Assembly (NCBI RefSeq): GCF_016888445.1
Contig: NZ_JAFEKF010000001.1
Location: 434,001-498,000 of the forward strand
DNA from: Marinomonas ostreistagni
Lineage (GTDB): Bacteria > Pseudomonadota > Gammaproteobacteria > Pseudomonadales > Marinomonadaceae
Direction: 5' to 3'
DNA: 64,000 bases
Shown: positions 1 through 10,220 of the stretch, piece by piece
Layout of the letters: each line of letters begins with the position of its first letter
Numbering within the stretch: the first letter of the stretch is position 1
Position numbers and translations under genes: made by a program
Notes under the pieces: model-generated
Seen by the model: the letters and a program-made list of their open reading frames with translations, nothing else
The model's database searches: none
What the model was told of the DNA's origin: nothing

Positions 1-288
1 TTAATCGATAACTTTAGGAACTAAGAACAGACCCGCTTCGGTTTGCGGTGCGTTAGCAAGGAAGGCTTCGCGACGATTTTCCTCAGTGACGATGTCTTCA
101 CGTAAGCGCTGTTTGGCTTCTAAAGGATTGGAAAGGGGCTCGACACCATCCGTATCGACAGATTGCATTTGTTCCACCAAGTCCAACACGCTTGATAGAG
201 ACTGCTGATATTGCTCGGCATCGCTGTCATCCAGCGATAGGCGAGCAAGATGAGCGATTTTGATCACGTCTTGCTTTTCTAGAGACAT
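1..288 (-). CDS. gatC: Asp/Glu-tRNA amidotransferase subunit C (GatC)
   Basis: GatC is the small subunit of the GatCAB amidotransferase, which converts misacylated Glu-tRNA(Gln) or Asp-tRNA(Asn) to the correct Gln- or Asn-tRNA. The 95-residue protein is full length and has the family pattern: an N-terminal helix ([11 protein letters not shown]), a central helix leading to [15 protein letters not shown], and a LREDIV segment. The ATG at 286-288 is preceded on the minus strand by an AGGTG ribosome site. gatA would be expected next, off the left edge. The gene is divergent from mreB. Confidence 0.95.
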   Translation of the reverse strand: MSLEKQDVIKIAHLARLSLDDSDAEQYQQSLSSVLDLVEQMQSVDTDGVEPLSNPLEAKQRLREDIVTEENRREAFLANAPQTEAGLFLVPKVID

Positions 289-328
289 GTTTCACCTAAT
301 AGTTTATCGGTTTTCAAAAAATGCGGAC

Positions 329-334
329 ATTGTA
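329..334 (-). promoter_or_regulatory. possible gatC -10 element
   Basis: On the minus strand, TACAAT lies about 40 nt upstream of the gatC start. No convincing -35 hexamer is seen 17 nt further upstream (TTTCTC). This is a weak call; the 241-bp divergent gap to mreB must hold promoters for both genes. Confidence 0.3.
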
Positions 335-523
335 GCGCTATTGCCAAAGGGGAGAAAGTCACCGTGTAAAAAAACTCCGTTATTCGGGCGCTAGACGAAA
401 AAACGCCAACAAACAAAGATATATGCGTAAAGAAATGACATAATTATGCGCATTCGGCTTGCTCATTGGGCGAGCGGTTGTTACATTTTCGGGCTATTCG
501 TAATGGATCTTTTCAGGGTGTAG

Positions 524-1573
<1,050 letters not shown>

Positions 1574-1602
1574 CGTTAGAGGTTACTCCCATTAGCAATT
1601 CC

Positions 1603-2472
1603 GTGTTCTCGTCAAACAAAGCGTCCAGTGCAAGTTTTCTTGTACTGGTGCTTTTGTCTTTAGCGATGGTGATTGGCGACCTGCAGTTTCGTGTCTTCAA
1701 TCCGATTCGCCCTTATCTTACTTGGTTGGTAACACCTATTCAGGTGGTTGTCAGTGCGCCGCAAAAGCTGATCAGTTGGGCCGATGTACGTCTCGACACC
1801 CGCGAAGCGTTGGTGGAGCAAAATCAACAGTTAAACTCCGAGCTTTTGATGTTGCGCGGCCAGCTGCAGCGCCTTACCTCCTTGCGTGCGGAAAACGTGC
1901 GCTTGCGCGAGCTTTTGGATGCGTCACAGCGAGTCGAAGAGCGTGTGGTAATGGCCGAAGTGATTGGCTTTGACCAAAATGCTTACAGTCACAAGGTGTT
2001 GATTGATAAAGGCTTTTCCAATGGTGCCTACATAGGTCAGCCAGTATTGGATGCTACCGGTGTGTTAGGGCAGGTGGTCGAAACCTCAGCCTACACTAGC
2101 CGCGTGCTGTTGATCGCTGATGCCAGTCATTTTGTGCCCGTACAGCTGCCGCGCACCGGGTTTCGCAGTATTTTGCGTGGCACTGGCGATATGAATCATA
2201 TGGAGCTGATGAGCGTGCCGCACACGGCGGACATCAAAAAAGGCGATATTTTGAGCACCAGTGGTTTAGCAAATCGTTTCCCGATTGGTTATCCAGTGGG
2301 CATCGTACGTAACGTGCGTCATGTTTCAGGTAAGCCATATGCGGATGTCGAAGTGGTGCCGATGGCGCAGTTAAACCGCAGTCGTCATGTGATGTTGATT
2401 GAGCGCTCGGAAGATCAGCGAGATAGCAACGAAACGCCTGCAGAAGCGCAGCCAGAAGGAGCTGATTCATGA
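1603..2472 (+). CDS. mreC: cell-shape protein MreC
   Basis: MreC is the periplasmic scaffold of the elongasome, with one N-terminal membrane anchor (about residues 9-25). A coiled coil follows (about 65-105, LVEQNQQLNSELLMLRGQL), then the beta-rich MreC domain (VIDKGFSNGAYIGQPVLD; LIADASHFVPVQL). The length is 289 residues. The annotated GTG has no well-placed ribosome site; the only purine tract (AGAGGT, about 1578-1583) is better spaced for the in-frame ATT at 1591, so the exact start is uncertain. Its last codons overlap mreD. Confidence 0.95.
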   Translation: MFSSNKASSASFLVLVLLSLAMVIGDLQFRVFNPIRPYLTWLVTPIQVVVSAPQKLISWADVRLDTREALVEQNQQLNSELLMLRGQLQRLTSLRAENVRLRELLDASQRVEERVVMAEVIGFDQNAYSHKVLIDKGFSNGAYIGQPVLDATGVLGQVVETSAYTSRVLLIADASHFVPVQLPRTGFRSILRGTGDMNHMELMSVPHTADIKKGDILSTSGLANRFPIGYPVGIVRNVRHVSGKPYADVEVVPMAQLNRSRHVMLIERSEDQRDSNETPAEAQPEGADS

Positions 2473-2942
2473 AATCCTCCGTGATTTTTGTGTTTACCTT
2501 TGTTGTTGCCTTGATGCTTGAGGGCTTGGTGTTTCCAGCCGATCTCGTTTGGTTTAAACCTGAGTGGGCATTGTTGGTGATTTTGTACTGGGTGCTTGCC
2601 TTGCCCTTTAAGGTGGGGGTTGGGGTTGCTTGGTTTGTCGGATTGTTAATCGACTTATTACAGGGCGGTGTGATCGGTCAGCACTCTTTAACGTATGTGC
2701 TGATTACCTTTATCTGCATCATGTTATACAAACGCCTGCGTATGTATCGTCGTTGGCAGCAAAGTTTCTTTATTTTTCTTTTAGTGAGTATTAATCAGCT
2801 AATCGGCTTTTGGATCGACCACTACACGGGGGATGCCGAACCAACGTTGATGATTTTTATGCCGGCGGTGATCTCGGCTTTACTATGGCCTTGGTGCTTT
2901 ATTCTATTGCGTAGTGTGCGTCGTCTATACTCCATTCAATGA
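2469..2942 (+). CDS. mreD: rod shape-determining membrane protein MreD
   Basis: A 157-residue, very hydrophobic protein with about five membrane segments, typical of MreD, the integral-membrane partner of MreC. The start overlaps the mreC stop as ATGA, so the two are probably translationally coupled. Identity rests on size, hydropathy and its place as third gene of the mre operon, because MreD has few invariant motifs. Confidence 0.93.
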   Translation: MKSSVIFVFTFVVALMLEGLVFPADLVWFKPEWALLVILYWVLALPFKVGVGVAWFVGLLIDLLQGGVIGQHSLTYVLITFICIMLYKRLRMYRRWQQSFFIFLLVSINQLIGFWIDHYTGDAEPTLMIFMPAVISALLWPWCFILLRSVRRLYSIQ

Positions 2943-2954
2943 TAGGCTTTTAAC

Positions 2955-3551
2955 ATGATTGTATTAGCGTCAGCTTCGCCGCGGCGAAAAGAGTTGTTAA
3001 GCAACTTAGTTAACGAATTTGAGATCAAACCGGCCGATATCGATGAGACGCCATACGCTTTAGAGCAGCCGCAAGAATATGTGGTACGCATGGCACGCGA
3101 AAAAGCCGAGGCCGCTATCGCAAAGCATCAGCTGTCCCATCGCGATATTGTCATTGCTTCCGATACCAGTGTGGTGCTTGGCGAACGTATTTTGGGTAAA
3201 CCTGAAGATTTTGCCCACGCTCAAGAAATGCTGCGCGCTTTGTCGGGGCGCAGCCACGAGGTTATGACCTCGATCTGTGTCTGTAATGGTGGTTTAAACC
3301 GAGTAGCGACAGCCAATGTTATTTCACAGGTTGATTTTAGAGAATTATCAGACGTAGAGATCGCTCAGTATTGGGCGACAGGGGAGCCTGCTGATAAAGC
3401 TGGTGCCTATGCCATACAAGGGCTAGGCGGTATGTTTGTGAAGCATATAGCGGGTTCATTTTCGGCAGTAGTAGGGTTGCCTGTGTATGAGGTAACGCAA
3501 CTTCTAAACGAATTTGGTGTCAGTCCCCTAAAGGAGAAAAGTCGTGAGTGA
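2955..3551 (+). CDS. maf: Maf-family nucleotide pyrophosphatase (dTTP/UTPase)
   Basis: Maf/YhdE-type enzymes hydrolyse non-canonical or excess nucleoside triphosphates. The N-terminal nucleotide-binding signature ASASPRRKELL is at residues 5-15, ASDTSVVLG and KPED are in the middle, and the closing GAYAIQGLGG motif is present. The 198-residue length is normal. It follows mreD by 12 bp, as in many gammaproteobacteria, and its end overlaps the rng start by 8 bp. Confidence 0.93.
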   Translation: MIVLASASPRRKELLSNLVNEFEIKPADIDETPYALEQPQEYVVRMAREKAEAAIAKHQLSHRDIVIASDTSVVLGERILGKPEDFAHAQEMLRALSGRSHEVMTSICVCNGGLNRVATANVISQVDFRELSDVEIAQYWATGEPADKAGAYAIQGLGGMFVKHIAGSFSAVVGLPVYEVTQLLNEFGVSPLKEKSRE

Positions 3552-4998
3552 AGATGTGTTAATCAATGTCACACCGATGGAGATACGCGTTGCGTTGGTC
3601 GAAAATGGTGTGTTGCAAGAAGTGTATATCGAACGATCGAGCCGCAAGGGGATTGTTGGCAACATTTATCAAGGCAAAGTAGTGCGCGTGCTGCCAGGTA
3701 TGCAGGCTGCGTTTGTCGATATCGGTCTTGAGCGCGCAGCGTTCATCCATGTATCGGAAGTCGCGGATCGCGATGCGGTCAACGCCAGCGATCAGATCGG
3801 TGATTACCTACGTGAAGGCCAGTCCTTGGTGGTGCAAGTTACCAAAGATCCTATCAGTACTAAGGGCGCGCGTCTGACCACGCATTTATCCATTCCTTCG
3901 CGTTACTTGGTTTACATGCCAGATCAATCCCATGTTGGGGTGAGTCAGCGCATTGAGAACGAAGAAGAACGTGACCGTCTAAAATCACTGGTGTCTAAGG
4001 CGCTGGAAGACCGCGATGAGAGCAGTGGTTACATTCTACGCACCGCCGCTGAGCGTGCAGGTGAAGAAGAGATCTTAGCCGACATCAACTTCTTAACCCG
4101 TCTGTGGCAATCCGTTAAAAAGCGCATTAACAGTGCTAAAGCGCCAGCCGTTATTTATGAAGACCTGCCGCTGCATTTGCGTACCATGCGTGATCTGGTC
4201 AGCCTGTCGACCGAAAAAATCCGCATTGATTCGCGCGAAAACTTCACTAAGTTGCGTAACTTTGCTGAAGACTTTATTCCAGATTTATTACCGCGCATCG
4301 AGTACTACCCAGGTGAGCGTCCGATCTTTGATCTTTACAGTGTTGAAGATGAGATACAGCGCGCGTTAGATCGCAAGGTGCAATTAAAGTCTGGTGGCTA
4401 TTTGCTGATCGAGCAAACCGAGTCGATGACGACTATTGACGTGAATACCGGTGCGTTCGTCGGCAGTCGAAACCTTGAAGAAACCATCTATAAAACCAAT
4501 CTAGAAGCGGCCACCGCCATCGGTCGTCAACTGCGTCTGCGTAATCTAGGTGGCATTATCATCATCGACTTTATCGATATGGAAGATGAAGAGCATAAGC
4601 GTCAAGTGTTGCGTATGCTCGAAAAAGTACTGGAAACAGACCACTCGAAAACCAAGATTACCGGCGTCTCTGAGCTAGGCTTAGTAGAAATGACGCGCAA
4701 GCGTACCCGCGAAAGTTTGGGCCAGGTGTTGTGCGAGCCATGTCGTGCTTGTCGTGGTAGTGGCGTAGTAAAAACGCCGGAGACGGTATGCTATGAAGTG
4801 CTGCGTGAAATCATGCGTGCTGATCGGGCTTACAACTCGCAAACTTATACCGTATTAGCAAATAGTGCGGTTGTAGAGCGCTTTTTAGACGAAGAAAGTG
4901 CAGCAGTTGCGGAATTAGAAGCCTTTATCGGTAAAACGATTCGTTTTCAAACAGATCCTGTTTACACTCAAGACCAATACGACGTGGTTTTACGCTAA
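3544..4998 (+). CDS. rng: ribonuclease G
   Basis: RNase G is an endoribonuclease of the RNase E/G family that acts in 16S rRNA 5' maturation and in mRNA decay. The GTG-started 484-residue protein has the family N-terminus, an S1 domain with HVSEV (about 35-90), catalytic aspartates in TTIDVNTGAF and IIIDFIDMED, and the zinc-link cysteines CEPCRACRGSG. It has no long disordered C-terminus, so this is RNase G and not RNase E. It overlaps maf. Confidence 0.96.
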   Translation: MSEDVLINVTPMEIRVALVENGVLQEVYIERSSRKGIVGNIYQGKVVRVLPGMQAAFVDIGLERAAFIHVSEVADRDAVNASDQIGDYLREGQSLVVQVTKDPISTKGARLTTHLSIPSRYLVYMPDQSHVGVSQRIENEEERDRLKSLVSKALEDRDESSGYILRTAAERAGEEEILADINFLTRLWQSVKKRINSAKAPAVIYEDLPLHLRTMRDLVSLSTEKIRIDSRENFTKLRNFAEDFIPDLLPRIEYYPGERPIFDLYSVEDEIQRALDRKVQLKSGGYLLIEQTESMTTIDVNTGAFVGSRNLEETIYKTNLEAATAIGRQLRLRNLGGIIIIDFIDMEDEEHKRQVLRMLEKVLETDHSKTKITGVSELGLVEMTRKRTRESLGQVLCEPCRACRGSGVVKTPETVCYEVLREIMRADRAYNSQTYTVLANSAVVERFLDEESAAVAELEAFIGKTIRFQTDPVYTQDQYDVVLR

Positions 4999-5013
4999 TA
5001 AGGGGCGCTCACT

Positions 5014-8000
5014 ATGCGAGTTTTGAAAGGAGTACTGGATCTCGCCTTGTGGGTGGCCGTAGCGATCAGTGTACTCTTGGTCAGCACTGTGCTGATATCA
5101 AAACTCGGCTTACCCTTAGTGGCTGAGTATCGCCCGCAAATCGAACGTAACCTTAGCCAGTTGACTGGTATGGAGGTCACGGTGGGGGCGGTGCGTGCTG
5201 AGCTAAATGGCGTCAATGTCGAATTGCAAGCCGAGGATATGGCGGTGACCACTGCCAATCAAGTCGACGCCGTACAAATCGGTCGCTTGGACTTTGAGTT
5301 GGATTTGGTGGCCAGTGTTTTAAGCTTATCGCTGCAATTCAAAGATGTAGTAGTGTCTGATGTGAATGTGCTGTTGGCCGAGGATGGCAACGGCCAAGTC
5401 GCCCTAAAAGGGATGTCGACACGTCCTAATCGCTCCTCAGATGGCGATACCGCCATGTCCCGAGTACTTAATTACCTTTCGGACCAACAGCAATTTTTGC
5501 TGACCAACGTTTCAGTGGCGCTCGAAAGCCCACGCTTTGAAACCGTTAATTTATTCATACCTGCCACCTACCTTATCAAACAGCGTGAGCAAACCATGCT
5601 GCGCACCGATGTGTTTATTAATGAGATGGCGCAGCCAGTTCAGATACGCAGCCGCATCAACAACGATCTGACCAGTTTCTTTGAACAAAAACTGACGGCT
5701 TATGTACAAGTGCCGGAGCTTGAGGTACCGCTTGATTGGACTTCGGGGCCTTTGCTTGAGCCGCTTGCCGGTTTAACTATAGCGGGTGAGTATTGGTTGA
5801 CCTATCAGCCAGGTAAAGGGTTTACGGCTCAAGGCCAGCGCAGTGAGTTGAGCGCGCAATTTAACGATCAGAAGACGGTGCGCATGGTCGGAGATTGGCG
5901 TGTTAAACACAATAACGACAATGGTACTGTGTTTGCGCTTAGCAATCTGCAGCTTGAGAGCGACGAGCAATCCATTGCCCCAGTCAATATAAAGGGGGAG
6001 TGGGAGCAGCGTTCTGGACGCGGTTTCTTTGTGCTTGATCGGATGAATGCCGCCATCGCCAGTCAGGTTGCACTGGAGTTTGTGCCCAGTGATTGGTACT
6101 TGGCACGCTTGTTAACCTCACTCAATGCTCAGGGTGAAGCCCGTAATGCGTCGCTACGTTTGTGGCGTAGAGACGGGGAACTGCGTTATCAGTACTTGAG
6201 CAATATGGTGAATGCTCAGGTCGATGGCTTCAACGGCATCCCTGCTGTGAGTGATGTACAAGGCGTGTTTGCGATTAATAACACCCAAGGCAGCATCGAG
6301 TTCGCCACCGATCAAACGCAAGTTATGTTCCCTACAGTGTACGAGGAAGCTTGGTCTATTGATCATGCATCCGGAGAAGTTAGCTGGCGCCAGTTAGGCG
6401 ATCGTGCCTTTGTTGTCGAGGGCGAGCAGCTTAAAGTTGAGCGTAATGGCGCCACAGTACAAGGTCAATTTCGCTTAGAAAATACCCTGACCAATGGTGT
6501 GGGTGAGTCTTGGCTTGGCTTGGATCTTAACGCCCAGCATGTGTCGACGGCGGATAAATTTACCTTCGTGCCGCCGAATGCGTTGCCCGAGTCACTGCAA
6601 ACATGGCTAGACAAAGCCATCGGCCAAGGTGAAGCCTCTAATATTGATCTTCTGTTACGCACTGGGCTCAGTAGTGGTGCTCAGCCAGTGGTGCGCTTAG
6701 GCATTGATGCCGAAGTGGATCGCTTTAATTTTGATGATGCATGGCCGAATGGTGAGCAGGTCAAAGCCAAGGTGTTGTTGGATGGTGAAGGTGTGTCGGT
6801 GGACGTTGCCAGTGCTCAGTTTGCGGGTTTGCCGCTCAAAAATGTTGCCGTCAACGTACCGCTTAACAACAATCAGGCCGAGTGGGTCAACGTAAAAACT
6901 GACTTTGCCAATGAGTCGAGCAAGATTATGAACGCCTTGCGCCAAACGCCTTTGACCGAGTCCGTTTTGTCGCCTTTTGTGGATTGGCGTCTTGGAGGTA
7001 AAGTATCGGGAGCAGTAGATTTGTCGGTGCCCATTGCTGGCCAAGACGCTGAGCCTAAGGTCGGCCTAAATGTTAAGTTTGCTAATAATTCGGTCTATAT
7101 TGCACCACTAAGCCTTGAAGGCACCGTACGCCAAGGGCAGTTAAACTACCAGCCCAAGACTGGGTTACAGGGCTCGCAATTTACCTTAGCTGCCTTGGGT
7201 GGAGAGAGTCAGCTTGATCTGCGCTCAAGCACGGCTGACGATGGCCGTCTTGTGGTCGAAGGGGATATTAATGGTGCCCTAGATAGCCAGCAGTTGTTGG
7301 CGTGGCGTCAATGGCCCGAGATATTGTCTGACAATGTTTCAGGGCGCTTAGTCTATCAAGCAAGAATGGCCATCAACCGCTCTCAGGCCGGACAAGTGGA
7401 TGTTGATATTAACTCGGGTCTTAAAGGGGTGACGAGTAGGTTCCCTGAGCCACTGAACAAAGCTGCCGAAGATGCCCAGCGAGTCAACCTTAAATTCAAG
7501 GCCATCAATAATGAGCTGTTGATTGATGTGTCTGCTCAACAGCTTGCTTATGCTAAGTTGCTGTTTGAAGATGGGGCGATTGAAGGTGGTAATGTGTCAC
7601 TGTTTGAGCCGCTAAAAGCCAACAATGAAATGCAGCAGGGGATAGCGATCCGAGGCCAGTTTGCCGAGTTTGATTGGCATGATTGGGCGCCAGTGTTCCG
7701 CTCTGACAGTGCGGAAGAGCAGCCAGCTGCACCGCCAACTGTATTAACCACTGAGTTGCCTAGCTGGATGCGTTCGGCGAATTTCTTGGTCGACCGGCTG
7801 CCTATCAATGACAGCAACCAGCTGAGTAATGTCAAACTCCAGTACAACCGTACCCAAGATGGTCATCCGTTGACGCTGACATCGGATGAGCTTAACGCGA
7901 TTCTGCGCACCACTGCAGCAGGTGAGCCTGAGCTGCATATTGCCTACCTTAACTGGAAAACCGATCAGTCGGGTGAGTCAACCGACGCTAAAGGTGAGGG

Positions 8001-8835
8001 CATTCAGCCAGCCATCATTCCTTCAATGAAGCTACGGGTCGATGAGGTCTATGTAGATGACCGTCCGTATGGCGATTGGCGCGCCGATCTGATCAATTTA
8101 GGCACCAACTTACGTATTGATAACATCACCACAGCGCTACCCAACGGTAACTTCGATGGTGAGATCTTTTGGCAGGGAGGGAGCAATCCCAATGTTGTTA
8201 TGACGGTCAAAGCCACCGGTGAGCAGGCCCAGCAGTTGACGCGTAAATTCTCGTCGGTGCCTTTTATTAGCTCTAACCGCTACGAAATGGATGTGGCGTT
8301 AAGCTGGCATGATTCACTGTTGGCGTTTTCTCGAGAAACCTTGGATGGGCGCATTCGCTTTAGCATGCAAGATGGCAACTTTAATCAGATCGATAAAATA
8401 CCGCCGTTTTTGCGGGTGTTAGGTATTTTTAACGTGGACTCTTTAGCGAAGCGTTTGACCTTTGATTTCTCTGATTTGTATGAATCTGGTATGCCGTTCG
8501 ATCGTTTTAGCAGTCAGCTGGAGATAGTGGACGGTATATTAAAGACCAAGCAACCGGTGCGTGTGGTATCGCCGACGGCGGAAGTGACCATCGAAGGTAC
8601 GGCGAATTTGATCGAAGAAACGCTAGACGAGCGTTTAACGGCTACCGTGCCTATCACCAGTAGTTTACCGGTTGCAGGATTGTTGTTAGCGACGCCGCAA
8701 ATTGCTGGGCTTTTGTACATTACCGACAAGCTGATTGGTGATCAGATCTCCAAAGTCACCAGTATTCAATACAAGATCACTGGGCCGTTTCGTGATCCGC
8801 AAGTTAAGCCAATCCGTCCAGGTTCGAGGAATTAA
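5014..8835 (+). CDS. yhdP: AsmA-family envelope protein YhdP
   Basis: YhdP is a very large inner-membrane-anchored periplasmic protein of the AsmA-like group that is thought to bridge the envelope and carry phospholipids to the outer membrane. This 1273-residue copy has one N-terminal membrane segment (about 9-32), a long beta-rich periplasmic body and the conserved C-terminal AsmA_2 region (FSDLYESGMPFD; VEGTANL-like segment). Length and position after rng match the E. coli gene. The next gene starts 2 bp after the stop. Confidence 0.93.
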   Translation: MRVLKGVLDLALWVAVAISVLLVSTVLISKLGLPLVAEYRPQIERNLSQLTGMEVTVGAVRAELNGVNVELQAEDMAVTTANQVDAVQIGRLDFELDLVASVLSLSLQFKDVVVSDVNVLLAEDGNGQVALKGMSTRPNRSSDGDTAMSRVLNYLSDQQQFLLTNVSVALESPRFETVNLFIPATYLIKQREQTMLRTDVFINEMAQPVQIRSRINNDLTSFFEQKLTAYVQVPELEVPLDWTSGPLLEPLAGLTIAGEYWLTYQPGKGFTAQGQRSELSAQFNDQKTVRMVGDWRVKHNNDNGTVFALSNLQLESDEQSIAPVNIKGEWEQRSGRGFFVLDRMNAAIASQVALEFVPSDWYLARLLTSLNAQGEARNASLRLWRRDGELRYQYLSNMVNAQVDGFNGIPAVSDVQGVFAINNTQGSIEFATDQTQVMFPTVYEEAWSIDHASGEVSWRQLGDRAFVVEGEQLKVERNGATVQGQFRLENTLTNGVGESWLGLDLNAQHVSTADKFTFVPPNALPESLQTWLDKAIGQGEASNIDLLLRTGLSSGAQPVVRLGIDAEVDRFNFDDAWPNGEQVKAKVLLDGEGVSVDVASAQFAGLPLKNVAVNVPLNNNQAEWVNVKTDFANESSKIMNALRQTPLTESVLSPFVDWRLGGKVSGAVDLSVPIAGQDAEPKVGLNVKFANNSVYIAPLSLEGTVRQGQLNYQPKTGLQGSQFTLAALGGESQLDLRSSTADDGRLVVEGDINGALDSQQLLAWRQWPEILSDNVSGRLVYQARMAINRSQAGQVDVDINSGLKGVTSRFPEPLNKAAEDAQRVNLKFKAINNELLIDVSAQQLAYAKLLFEDGAIEGGNVSLFEPLKANNEMQQGIAIRGQFAEFDWHDWAPVFRSDSAEEQPAAPPTVLTTELPSWMRSANFLVDRLPINDSNQLSNVKLQYNRTQDGHPLTLTSDELNAILRTTAAGEPELHIAYLNWKTDQSGESTDAKGEGIQPAIIPSMKLRVDEVYVDDRPYGDWRADLINLGTNLRIDNITTALPNGNFDGEIFWQGGSNPNVVMTVKATGEQAQQLTRKFSSVPFISSNRYEMDVALSWHDSLLAFSRETLDGRIRFSMQDGNFNQIDKIPPFLRVLGIFNVDSLAKRLTFDFSDLYESGMPFDRFSSQLEIVDGILKTKQPVRVVSPTAEVTIEGTANLIEETLDERLTATVPITSSLPVAGLLLATPQIAGLLYITDKLIGDQISKVTSIQYKITGPFRDPQVKPIRPGSRN

Positions 8836-8837
8836 TT

Positions 8838-9677
8838 ATGTCTAAGTTAACGATCGCCTGTCTGCAACTGACTAGCCAAGCGGATTGGCAGCGCAATTTA
8901 AAGCAAATACTCGAGCATATGAAGGCTTGCCTGAGTGACTCACCGCGTTTAATTGTATTACCCGAAAATGCCTTTTTATTTGATGCGAAGCAGTTGCGTG
9001 AGGTAGCGGAAGGTCAAGCCACACAAGACATCATGGCCGCTATGCAGGCGTTTGCCAAAGCGCATCAGGTGTATGTATTGATTGGCTCGCACCCACTGGC
9101 AACGCGTCCTGATGGCGAGCCAGTGAGTGCGGGGCGTGTGCGTCAAACTAGCTTAATGATCGATGATCAGGGCGAGGTCGTTGCCCGTTACGATAAGGTT
9201 CACCTTTTCGATGTGACGGTAGATGACAAGGCGTCGGTGTATCAAGAGTCGCGCTTTATTGAACCAGGTGAAGTGCAAGCGGTGACCGTGGATATTGATG
9301 ATGTGCGAGTAGGGTTGAGTATTTGTTACGATTTACGCTTTCCAGAATTCTACCGCCTATTGGCGGACCAGGGTGCGCAGGTGTGCTTTGTGCCATCCGC
9401 TTTTACCCACCGCACTGGCGAGGCGCACTGGCATTGTTTGTTGCAGGCGCGAGCGATTGAAAATCAGCTCTATATGGCGGGTGTGAATCAGGTTGGTTGG
9501 CATACGTCGACACGACAAACCTATGGTAATACGGTCGCATACTCGCCGTGGGGTAAGTGCTTAGGCAAGTTAGATGATGAGCAAACAGGGCATTTGAGCT
9601 TTACGGTAGACAGCGCAGAGCTTGAGGTGGTACGCCAAGCGATGCCGTGTTTACAGCATCGCCGCGTCGGACGCTAA
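8838..9677 (+). CDS. carbon-nitrogen hydrolase, Nit-type amidase
   Basis: A 279-residue nitrilase-superfamily hydrolase with the full catalytic triad: E43 (LPENAF), K120 (YDKVHLFD) and C163 (SICYDLRFPEFY). The DLRFPEFY context and size match the Nit1/Nit2 branch, for which deaminated-glutathione amidase activity is known; the substrate here is inferred. It lies 2 bp after yhdP, the usual neighbour. In many gammaproteobacteria tldD follows, but here the convergent darP comes directly after, with stop codons 1 bp apart. Confidence 0.9.
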   Translation: MSKLTIACLQLTSQADWQRNLKQILEHMKACLSDSPRLIVLPENAFLFDAKQLREVAEGQATQDIMAAMQAFAKAHQVYVLIGSHPLATRPDGEPVSAGRVRQTSLMIDDQGEVVARYDKVHLFDVTVDDKASVYQESRFIEPGEVQAVTVDIDDVRVGLSICYDLRFPEFYRLLADQGAQVCFVPSAFTHRTGEAHWHCLLQARAIENQLYMAGVNQVGWHTSTRQTYGNTVAYSPWGKCLGKLDDEQTGHLSFTVDSAELEVVRQAMPCLQHRRVGR

Positions 9678-9678
9678 C

Positions 9679-10209
9679 TTAGAGTAGGCCTAGTTTAGCG
9701 TCTTGAGTTTCGCGTAAGAAACGGAACAATTTTTTGCGATGAGTGGTCGCTTTGTCTTGAGCGGCTTCTTTTTGTGCCATACGCACCAATGAGCGAAGCT
9801 GCTGAATATCCACCTCTGGATTAGACTCAATGTATTGGTCCAGAATGGTTTTGCTGTTGTCACCGATTAGGCCATCACGAGTGGCTTCAAGTTGGTGAAA
9901 GCGCTTGTTGTTAGCCGCTGATGCACTGTCAAATAGCTCGATACGTGCTTCGATGGCTTCGGCATCTTCGGTGCGCATCACTTTGCCGATGTACTGCAAA
10001 TGGCGGCGTTGCGCGCCCCAGTGCTTGATACGATCGGCTTCTTCTAGGGCTTCACGTAGAGTGTCAGACATTGGCACTTTTTTGCGCTGAGCAGGGCTTA
10101 GCTTAGTTAGCTTGGCGCCAAGATCCTGAAGAGCTTCCATTTCTCTTTTTACTTGGGTCTTACTCTTCAGTTCTTCTTCGTTGTCATCGTAGTGTTCAAA
10201 ATCGGTCAT
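9679..10209 (-). CDS. darP: ribosome biogenesis factor DarP (YjgA)
   Basis: DarP/YjgA binds pre-50S particles and helps late large-subunit assembly. The 176-residue protein is highly charged and helical. It shows an acidic N-terminus (DNEEELKSKTQVKREMEALQ), then LPAQRKKVPM-like LSPAQRKKVPM and a central RRHLQYIGKVMR, as in the family. It is convergent with the nitrilase gene and 11 bp downstream of mgtE, so it is probably in the same leftward transcript. Confidence 0.9.
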   Translation of the reverse strand: MTDFEHYDDNEEELKSKTQVKREMEALQDLGAKLTKLSPAQRKKVPMSDTLREALEEADRIKHWGAQRRHLQYIGKVMRTEDAEAIEARIELFDSASAANNKRFHQLEATRDGLIGDNSKTILDQYIESNPEVDIQQLRSLVRMAQKEAAQDKATTHRKKLFRFLRETQDAKLGLL

Positions 10210-10220
10210 AATCTATTCAT

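Noticed and set aside
6697-7847. Minus-strand frames opposite yhdP
   Set aside because: Shadow frames within a 1273-codon gene; no signal or motif.
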